A stretch of 64,000 nt of DNA, taken from Ramazzottius varieornatus (taxonomy: Eukaryota; Tardigrada; Eutardigrada; Parachela; Ramazzottiidae). The position numbers were made by a program, and so were the translations under genes. A model generated the notes under the pieces. That model saw only the letters and a list, made by a program, of their open reading frames with translations. It had not been told where the DNA came from and ran no database searches. The stretch spans positions 1,813,576 through 1,877,575 of the forward strand of contig BDGG01000008.1 of NCBI GenBank assembly GCA_001949185.1. Direction: 5' to 3'. Positions 55,466 through 64,000 of this stretch are shown here, piece by piece (position 1 is the first letter of the stretch; every line of letters starts with the position of its first letter).

Positions 55466-57042
55466 TCAGAAACTAAACTGGAAAGAACAGAACAGAAAGT
55501 TAACGAAACTTCCAAAAAAGCCAGGAGATCGTGTTGCACAGGAAGAAGTTTGTGATCTTGTTTTTGGGTCAAGGTCTTCGATCGAGCGCAATAAATTCTC
55601 ATCCAGAGCAGCGCACCGATGTCTTTGAGCACGAAATGGGAGCTTCATTAGTTCTATCACGGGTTCAACAATTTGCTTCGTGTAGTCCTTGTTTCCTTGA
55701 TGGATGTTCAACTGCAGAGTGAACCGCATGGTCCGACATGAAACGAGAATATTTTCGGAGGACCGGCAGTTATTCGTAAAGCAAACATACCTTCTGAATG
55801 GCTGCGTAGAAAGGGTAATAGTACAACTTGGAGACATCGCGAGGGTTGCTACTGTCTCCGTGTAGCATCTTGGCGGTAACGTTAGGAGGAAGAAACTCCT
55901 TCATCCAAGAGCCTCTTGCGTGTGGACATAACCAGTTTCTGAAATTCCACTCATGCGGGAGACTCATGAAGCCTTCAGGGTGGTCATGCAGAACAATGTT
56001 AACCAAATCCTGATCTATCAGCTTGAAGTCGCTTTCGTATTTCTCGTACGCCGCCAAGACCTCGTCTTCCCAACCGAACCGTCGCATCCGAGTCAAGTTC
56101 ATAGGGATCACACCGGCATTCAGGCCTAAAACATAAACGAAATGTAGGACGTCATCTGAAATCGATAGTGGGTTACGCGAGCGTTTCAGATTCACTGGGA
56201 AGAAGACTTGAACCACCTCGGACCTGATGCTCCTACGTAGGGGGTTCTGGAGACACGTCCATACCACGGCCAAATGTCTGGATGTCCTCCCGCTTCAGCC
56301 ACTACAGCCATGAACTGAGTACCATTCATGGACTTGAAAATTTCCCAAAATTTCTCGATCGGGGATACGGCAAAAACATCGGTATCGATGTAGATGATAG
56401 CGTCTAGTTCGGGCAGAACCGACTACAACAATCCATACAAAAATTAGAAATCTACTTCAAGGTGATACGACGTCAGTAAGATGATTATCAATATCCTCAA
56501 AACATAGCGAGGTCTGTATATACCAATGTTTGGGGCGACGACAAAGACCTTACAAGTACGAGATACTGACTTAAGCTTACGGCGAAGAACAGACGGAGCG
56601 TAAGGCAAGGTCCAAACGAGTGCCACATCGTCCTTTTCTCCTTCAGATACTCAGGGTACTCAACCATTCGGATCTCGAGAACGGCATTAGACTTCTTGAA
56701 CAGAGGCGCTGATGCCATTTTACCAAACCTAGCAGTTATTAGCTTTACATCATCCGTAAGGATTATCAGGCGAAGTGGACAAGATGTAAAAAACAGCATG
56801 GATCTAACCAAGGCCGCTAACTGACGCAACCGTCGTTGTTTTTTCCCGCATATTACCGTCACGACCGTCATGGCTGGATCACAGCTGGGTGCTTCATGTT
56901 CCTTCCCAACCTCTAGCTCAGCGTAACTTGTATTGTCCACAGCAGAAAGCTCGGTAGAAGGATGGAGATATAAAGCAGTGTTGATGATTAAAATGACGAA
57001 AATGACAAGGTAGTACGGCTTCAGGTACCGGCACCAAGGCAT
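55466..57042 (-). CDS. GXYLT: GT8 glycosyltransferase, glucoside xylosyltransferase-like
   Basis: Four exons on the minus strand: 57042-56581, 56422-56224, 56125-55791 and 55711-55466, 413 residues. It should be a type II Golgi/ER membrane enzyme. A short cytoplasmic start (MPWCRYLKPY) precedes one membrane helix (YLVIFVILIINTALYL). The catalytic fold shows VVTVICGKKQRRLRQ, LIILTDD, the Mn-binding DxD in IIYIDTDVFAV (about residues 163-173), LNAGVIPMNLTRMRR assembled across intron 2, LIDQDLVNIVLHDHPEGF, and the metal/nucleotide His in KMLHGDSS. This order matches GXYLT enzymes that add xylose to O-glucose on EGF repeats. The substrate is inferred from family only. The last 25 residues are unusually Phe-rich, so the 3' end may be mis-modelled. 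A damaged copy lies immediately upstream. Confidence 0.88.
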
Positions 57043-57423
57043 TGCAAGGTTCTAAGATACCTTTTATGTCCCGTTACCCTGAATAGTTTTTATTGAAGAA
57101 CGAGCACATCCCAACCATTGTAAGGTTTCCGCACATCGATGGTTATTATGCATAGGAAAAGACGCTGAAGTTGCAACGATACTGATGCTTGTACATATTC
57201 ATGTGTTTATTGTGTTTATTCATCTTGCTGACACGGAAGCTGCAGTTCAACTCTTCGAAACTCTTATCAAAAGAGAGCTGTGGCAAAGTGCCTGCACAAA
57301 CTGCCTGAAGACAATAATCTTTCTGTAAGATTGTAAAGTACAAACTTCTGCTAACGTACGGCAATAACCCAGTCGGTATTTATGCAGTTGCAAAGATTTC
57401 ATTATTGCATGCTTACAAAAAAG
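57043..57423. other. Spacer between the two xylosyltransferase copies
   Basis: Should hold the promoter of the intact copy. No exon or repeat with clear ends was seen. Confidence 0.5.
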
Positions 57424-58536
57424 CTACTCAAACGGACCAGTGGCGCCGCCTGAGAATCGAGTCATTACAAGATGAGTCCACACAAACGCGAGCCGATTAG
57501 GGGGAAATAGACTATAAAATTTAGAGCCGCGATGGCTTATAAGAAATGTTCGTCCAATTCGATCGGCCGAGTAGGAGTACCAGTGCGGTGTATGGTCAAG
57601 AGCCATTATTCTACGCAACAAAGGCTCGCCAAGAGCGGCGCACTTATGTAGACGGTTAGCCTTCAGAAGTTCGTGCAGCTTTTTCCTTGTTGGCTCATCG
57701 AACTGTGCAGTGTAGTTTCTGCTTGTTCTTTGGATATCGAGCTACCAACAATAGCAAAACTATTGTATTTGTGAAAACTTCAGCGTAAACTGGGCGAGTT
57801 GATCGTACTTCCTGGATAACTGTTTATACAGGGTGATAGTACACATTTCCTCTGTCCCGAGAATTGGTACCGTCGCTGTGCATAAGCTTGGCGGTGATAC
57901 TAAGCGATAGTGCTTCTTTGAACCGGGAGTTCGATTCATGAGGGCACAGTCAGAAGCGGAAGTTAAGCTCGTGGGAAGATCCATCAAAGATTCTGGGTGA
58001 TCATGTAAGATGATGTTGATGAGGTCCTGATCTGGCAGTAAAAGCTTGCTCTCCTATGCGGTTGCCATTTTCCCCATCCGAACATCCGCATACGCGAAAA
58101 ACTCATCCGTATCACGCCAGAATTGATACCTGTGAAATTTTACTATCTTCAGTCCTTGTAGACCGAATTTAGTTCTAACGCACACAGTACGGCTCACCCG
58201 TTTTCCCAGCAAAGGGCGTTTCTGAAGTATATCCGTACCACACAATAAAATGTGGATCGAACCGAGCGCCGGCTGATAAGACCATCATCTGACTGCCGTT
58301 CATGTACGAGAATACAGTGTTCCAAACATTTTCGATAGGCGCCACAGCAAAAATATCCGTGTCCATGTAGAGAACGACATCATAGTCCGGCAGTACCGAC
58401 TAGAAGAAGAAGAACCCACTACAGGACGAATTGATCTGCCAGATAACGTGCCGATAGCTCATACTAGTCGTGCTCTCTTACAGGAAGAAAATACGAAGCG
58501 TAGAGGAAGGTCCCCACAACTTGTACCACTCACTCG
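57424..58536 (-). pseudogene. Decayed tandem copy of the xylosyltransferase gene
   Basis: Minus-strand homologues of exons 1-4 lie in order. A remnant of the exon 1 end (about 58536-58482, EWYKLWGPSSTLRIFF) abuts a donor GTAAGAG in the wrong phase. Exon 2 (58399-58198) is intact with SVLPDYDVVLYMDTDIFAV and ends in phase 1 like the parent. Exon 3 (from 58129) starts GINSGVIRMSFSRMRMFGW. It then shifts by one base, has TAG where the parent has Tyr in AYE, resumes as LLLPDQDLINIILHDHPES, and has TGA at the parent Trp of NWLC. Exon 4 (57741-57424) begins LDIQRTSRNYTAQFDEPTRK and is open. One frameshift, two stops and loss of most of exon 1 make it non-functional. Confidence 0.82.
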
Positions 58537-58974
58537 AAAACGTACTATCGTCAAGCCTAACGGGCGAAAACGTACTATCGTCAAGCCTAACAAAGCCCCG
58601 CACACCACAGGCGGTTACCAACACGCGTCGGCCTACGTGTGTGGAAAGCATAATCGAACCAGAGAAATCGAACTACGGCGCGCGCCGTGTACCGAATTCG
58701 AAGCCCAAAATTTTACTGTAACCAAAAAGCTGATAGATTCACACACTATGTGGGAAATGTACTGTAAAAAAAATGTATAGCTGATTCAAAAACAGAGACA
58801 AGTCTGGATCTTAGATGTCGCACTTTAGCCAGAAGCCCGGAACAAGAAGGAAGTGTCAACATTCAAGAACATTTTTGACACAGGAAGCAGGCTATAACAA
58901 CGTACTAAATGATCTGTCAAACCATAAACACGACTGTACTTCGATCCTTCGATACCATTTAAATTACAACGAGC
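58537..58974. other. Intergenic, short direct repeat
   Basis: Holds two adjacent copies of a 27-bp unit (CGAAAACGTACTATCGTCAA..., near 58536-58590). Otherwise it is the 3' flank of the Serrate gene. No gene recognised. Confidence 0.5.
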
Positions 58975-61900
58975 TCAAGGAAAATCATCGTCACCAGGAG
59001 CGTCTAGATCCTTGTAGCTGACCATATCGCGTCGATCATGCCTACAAAACACTCCACTGTCAAGCCACCACTTGCCAATTATTATCCTGTAAAGATAACT
59101 AGTTACCTCGGACCGAACGGTCCGCGTCCGCCCATGCCGCCTCCGCGTCGGCCAAAGAAATCTCCCATACCCATGGGACCCATCCCGGGATGCATTCCCA
59201 TGAAGGGTGGAGGGAACGGTCCAGGAAGGGGGAACGGCATCCTCATGTCAGGAAATCCCAGCCGACCATGGAGCGGATGACCGAAACCGAAGGGGTTTCC
59301 ACCCATGTTACCGCCCATCGGACCTTAACAGCATATTGTAATTCACAAAATAGTTCAAGGAAAATGAAACTCGAGCAAACTCGGCAAGATTGTTTTCCCA
59401 AGGGGCGCACGTATCGGGTATTACTGGTTGGAACTGTGCGCCACTCATGGGAAAAATAAGACTGTCTTTCCAAGTGACCCACACTCCCATTGTAATTGGC
59501 TGGAAGTGTGCGCCACTCGAAAAACCGATCTTGTCTAACTCATGCCCGAGTCCCAAATGTTCTAGATAGTTGGAAATCCGGCGGTTTAGGCGTGGTTTAC
59601 CTGCTCCAGCCAAGCCAACGCCACCGCTACCACCCATCCCCCCACCTTGTCCACCGCGTTGCTGAGATGTAACTGGGTGTTCCGGCAGCGACGGTCTTTT
59701 CGGGTCGGCCAAGTAGTTGTTGAAGTATTCGACGTCCTTGCGAACTTCTTCCACCTTCTCGCCGTGCTTGTTCAGGATGTGCTTATGGACGAAGTCAGCC
59801 CCTTTGAACTTCTTGCCGCTCAGCGGGCACAGCCACTTGTCTTCCGACTGTTTCTTGGTGTTGGCGTCGATGAAGCGCTGCACTTCCGTCTCTTGGTCTT
59901 TCTTCCCCAACTCGGTCAGCTCTTCCTTCGTCAGCTTCTGCTTGGCCACCAACCAGGGTTCCAACTTACTTTCCATACCTTTCACATAAGCCGTAGCTGC
60001 AAGAAACCGGTCAAGTTTCCATGTTGTTACAGAATCTGGGTATATTAACGACACAGCCCTGACTAACAAACTCCCGAACAAGGCTGTGCCGAACTACTGG
60101 AAACTTTACTGGAAGTTCCCGGAAACAAATTCACGATGCAACTTGAGCACCAATAACTAAAGAGTATTTAGCGATCAATCTTTTCATGAAAACAACTCCC
60201 AAAAACTTTCGTTCGTAAAACGGTAACAACGAGAATGCTTTTAGAAATGTCAAACTCCAGCACGGCCCTGGCTCGCAAGGCGAACTTCCTACAGGGCCGT
60301 GCCCACCTCCAACTTACCGTCATCAGCGGAGACTTGGTGAGGAGGCGGCGGTCCGCGGACGTGCATGATGCCACATCGATTGGGCATTTCATCCTCCAGA
60401 GGATAGTCGGAGCAGTTGTAGAAGTCGAGCGAGTGGACGATGCGAATGTACAGCAGTAGGCGATCGAGAACCTTCAAAAGATCGTCGACGCGTTCGATGG
60501 TCGGTGCGTTGTCGTCAGTTTCCATATCTTTGTCCTTCTTCTCTTCGCCAAACTCGCCAGCCTCGCTCTTGATGCCACCTTCGTACTCTTCTTCCTCCGC
60601 TGAACCTTCTTCGATAAGGTAGTCGGTGATGTCTTTCAGCAGCGGATTGCGCGACTTCACGAAAGCCTGCAAGGGAAAAAATATTCAACCTAAGAAAGAC
60701 GAAATATCTATCACCGTTTTGTCCGCACGGAAGGAAGTTACTTGGTCGGGGTTCGCCTTGTCCTTCTCATCGACCCAGAAGCCAGCTTGGTTGTCAAGAT
60801 TCTGGATGATTCTGGCAGCCAGTTGGATACACGAACGAACAACTGGCTTATGAGCTGCGATACCGGAAGTGGGACGAATACGTCGAGTCAGGTCCCGGTT
60901 GACGATCGCACCGAGTTCAGTGTCTCGAAGCTAAAGAAAAGTAAGAAAAAAGATGGCGGTCGAATTGGAGCGGACGAAGCAAAGACACAAGTTTTAACCG
61001 GAAGTCGTTTTAAACTCACTCGAATGTTGCTGAGATTCCAGCAGATTTCTTTAATGTTGACATCAGGTTCGAAAGTGGCCCAACCACGTCGGAAGAAACG
61101 TCGTTCAGGCAGCGGGTCGGCAATGGCCACCTTGATGAAACCCGGGAATCTTTTGCAAACCTGCAAGGTGTAAACGTTGAGCGATGCGGACGAATGTGCC
61201 TTAAAGTCCTTAAAGTCAAAGTAGCCGCGCCATTTTCTCAGGTACGACTGATTCTACTCACGTTCTCAACTTCAGTCTTGGTGATGTTCGGTGGAAGGTT
61301 GCGCAAGAAGATGGAAGTAGTCTTATGGAAGACTTTGCGTTGCTTCGTTGGTGACGCCAGCTTTGGAGCTTCGCCAGTCTTCTCACCACCTTCACCAGTC
61401 GACGCTCCACCCTCCACGTTGCTTTCTCCGTTCTCCGTATCCATCTTTTCTTCCTTTATCCTATAAGAAATCCACAACAAGTTACCACCGTAAATAAAAC
61501 GATTCTCAAATATCAAAATCAAATACTCAATTTTCGCGACACGGCCTTCAGTGAAGATGGAAGTATCAGTCAAGGCCGTGCCCCTAATATATCCAACGTA
61601 CGGTTTTTCGACGGCTTCTTCCTTAATCTCTGTCTCGTCCTCGGTCTTCTCTTCGCCGTTATCCATACTCTCGGAATCTTTAGCGTCGTCAAGAGACTTG
61701 AAGTCGGCTTCTGTGCCGCCTTCCATCAAGACCAGGGCCATGTCGAGGAGTTTGACCAGCTGGTTAGAGTCGTCGATATCCAGCTTGACATCGTCAATCT
61801 TGTTCAGCTTCAACAAGCCCATGTAGGCGTCCAAGCGCTTTTGGATGTACGCTTGCTTCTCCGCGGTCCTGGCTGCACTTTCCTCCGGATGGTACTTCTG

Positions 61901-63264
61901 ACGGAACCTAAAAGAAAACGCTTCACATCGGGACAACCCATTCGAACCAGTCAAACCAATCAAACAAATACTTACGCCGCAACGAAGCGCAAAATTCGAA
62001 TTTATCGAAAAGAAAAGGCTCTGTCTCGGTTGTGGTAGAAGTAAAGCTAACTTTCTACAGTCCAAAGACCGTTCACTTCACTGCATTGTGCGCAGTGATC
62101 CCTCACTCGATGGAAAAACCATTGTATTGAGTTTATGCATAAGTAAAAGTGAAAAAGCGAGGGAATTTTATTCCGTCCTGACTGACTGCAAATAAACAGG
62201 TTCTTTTCTTCGCTGCTTCAATACTGATAGAGTTCAATAAGAATACGAGCATGCGATACCATTCTTCGTCTTTGTGAGCCACAAAGAACTCATGGATCTG
62301 CTGGCGTTTGAAGTCCATCTTGTACTCGCGGTAGCGCTGAACTGCGTCATCGTCGTCCACCGAATCGTCCAGAGTCGCCAAGAACTGTTTGAAGCTCATT
62401 ATGGCCGGTTGTGTAGGACCTAAAAACCGAGCAAGAATCCAACGGTAAAATATGACTCCACCTCGGGTTGAATTTCGCCTCCCGTTACTGCTATTCGATA
62501 GATCTCGACGAGATCTGGGGAACTGCATCAGCCGTGTTTGCAACAAGAGTATTCCACTCAAGGGAGCAACGTTCAAACCCAGGTAGATCAGTACTGTATC
62601 AATCCAACACAATGCCCAAAAACAATCAAGGGCCCAAGAACGTACCATTTGGACCATCAACTTGGGCGTCCATGCTGCGAGAACGACATATGAATCAACC
62701 AACTATTCTCAATCGATTGAAGACGGTAAGCAGCCAATCAATATTTGGTCAATCAAGTGCCTGGATCTTCAACTTACCCTCTTCCTCCAGATCGACGATC
62801 ATTTCCTGTATCGTCTCTTTCATCGTCCCTAGACGACACAAGAAGCTAGTCTACACTCTCGAATATACGGCTCGATTATGCAGACGAAGGAGTAACAGAA
62901 GGAGCGGTACCAGTCTCGGCGTGTCCGCTTCATCCCGGATCCATCACGGCGATCGGGAGGAGAAGAAAATTTACTGGGTCGATCGCGCATTCCTCCACTG
63001 CTACCTCTTTGCCAGCCTCCAGAGTCTCTTCCACCACCACTCCGTCTGGATAAGGACGACAGAAAGTTGCAGCCTCAGAGCATAAACAGAGTGTGTTCGT
63101 TAAATGAACACTAGCGTGACTGCTGCATGAATAACCTTGACAATGGACAACGAAACACAAATGCGAAGTTCTAACCTGTCATTCCACGCACGATCGCCGT
63201 CATCGTTGCGTCGGAACTTATCGCGAGATCGTCGTTGATCCATTTCATCATCGGAGTCACCCAT
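58975..63264 (-). CDS. SRRT: ARS2/Serrate, nuclear cap-binding cofactor
   Basis: Thirteen exons on the minus strand: 63264-63176, 63045-62911, 62828-62778, 62674-62646, 62419-62260, 61907-61602, 61460-61262, 61160-61020, 60930-60742, 60666-60318, 59996-59601, 59323-59107 and 59041-58975, 775 residues. All phases agree. The protein links the nuclear cap-binding complex to miRNA processing, histone and other RNA 3'-end processing and RNA decay. In order: an Arg/Asp-rich start ([17 protein letters not shown]), [35 protein letters not shown], an acidic linker, the RRM-like block ([40 protein letters not shown]), [35 protein letters not shown], and the zinc finger [20 protein letters not shown] with its C-x-x-(long)-H-x-x-x-x-x-H pattern. 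A Gly/Met/Pro-rich tail and the end [12 protein letters not shown] complete it. Exon 4 is only 29 nt. Confidence 0.95.
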
Positions 63265-64000
63265 CTTGGATCGCTAGTGGGCAGGGGCTGCGGACGAACG
63301 ATGGAAGCTGCAGATCAGGGAATGTACCTAGAATATGTTCCCAAAAATAAGAACAGGTCATGACCGCCATGGCTCGCTGGCTGCACGTTTGTGCTCTTCT
63401 CAACGTACAGAGCAAAAAGAGTTACTTACAAACTATGGTAGAGGAAAAACGCACAGAGATTCTTGACGCGTCCTGCCAGAATAGCGACTGGTCTCCGTGA
63501 CTTTTGGAAGAAAAACATCAAGAAAATTTCATTTGCTCACGTTGCAAACAAGTTGGAACGATACTGAACAAAAAGGGAACAGAGTGAATCAGCCGAACTT
63601 AACCGGACGGCAGAGGGAACGACATACAGTGTACGACAAAATTAACCGTTAAAATGGGAGTAACACTCCAGCTGAACTCACTCACCACTCAGCCAATAAG
63701 AATTAGGTTTTGCTGCGTGCGCAAATTTCATTGGCTGTAACCATCTGGCTCCACACACCGATTTTTAACGGTTTATCTTCAGTGTTGCTCCGATTATTGT
63801 AATTCGTAAATCAAAATGGCCAAATTTGACGGTTTTGGAATTCCGAAATAACAATTGAAATTGCAAATTCTGGGTTGGTCATTTCGATATTAATCGGAAT
63901 TGAATCGAAATTCCAAGAACGAGAAGATATTTTAATGTAAAATTGAAATCCAAGATGTTGGTAATTCGAATACTAACTGACAAAAAAGAAGCGCGCAAAA
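63265..64000. other. Upstream of ARS2, one inverted-repeat element
   Basis: Should contain the ARS2 promoter and 5' leader. An element near 63637-63787 has inward ends AATTAACCGTTAAAA and a complement TTTTTAACGGTTTAT and shares its right half with 54423-54500. The last 200 bp have many AATTCGAAATT-like words. No gene recognised. Confidence 0.5.

Noticed and set aside
1-64000. CRISPR arrays, operons and ribosome binding sites
   Set aside because: The repeats are inverted-ended or tandem without spacer regularity, and the genes are spliced eukaryotic genes.

Overview
This window is eukaryotic nuclear DNA. Most recognisable genes are split by short GT-AG introns (mostly about 60-400 bp), spacing between genes is small, and there is one stretch of assembly Ns (34076-34389). 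A compact-genome ecdysozoan, most likely a tardigrade of the Hypsibius type, is my best guess. That is inference from gene architecture and protein style; nothing in the window proves it.

Layout. 1.7-2.8 kb: an intronless class A GPCR on the + strand. 4.8-17.9 kb: five minus-strand genes for small secreted glycine-zipper proteins. All share a short signal-peptide exon of 52-55 nt ending in phase 1, a single Cys in a C-x-P motif at the start of exon 2, and a basic cleavage motif (R-x-K-R in four genes, R-x-x-R in the fifth) just before a Gly/Ala-rich GxxxG domain. The cluster is interrupted by a five-exon CYP2-like cytochrome P450 (14.0-16.0 kb). A weak, possibly broken Val/Pro-rich gene lies on the + strand at 10.0-10.9 kb. 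18.8-19.9 kb: pyroglutamyl-peptidase I. 20.4-23.4 kb: a nine-exon, probably GPI-anchored alkaline phosphatase. 25.6-27.9 kb: a pogo/Tigger DNA transposon. 28.7-39.4 kb: one ten-exon natriuretic-peptide-receptor-like gene with a short cytoplasmic tail. Its first intron (about 8.4 kb) holds a PIF/Harbinger element, a hAT-type MITE with a perfect 8-bp target duplication, and further inverted-repeat elements.

39.4-54.4 kb is gene-poor and repeat-rich. It holds a truncated Tigger-type element that encodes only DNA-binding domains (42.8-43.8 kb), a hAT MITE (46.4-47.3 kb), three copies of a roughly 0.9-kb repeat, a nearly intact mariner nested in one of those copies, and an older mariner with matching terminal repeats. 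Two linked exons of an unidentified gene lie at 47.4-47.7 kb. 55.5-57.0 kb: a GT8 glucoside xylosyltransferase-like gene, followed by its decayed tandem duplicate (57.4-58.5 kb). 59.0-63.3 kb: the complete 13-exon ARS2/Serrate gene.

The housekeeping genes do not form one pathway. The strongest candidate for an undescribed system is the glycine-zipper cluster. Its precursors look built for secretion and proteolytic release of membrane-active or self-assembling segments, and one of them reads as a multi-module polyprotein. All exon joins were made by eye from splice consensus, reading phase and protein family fit. They have not been checked against transcripts.
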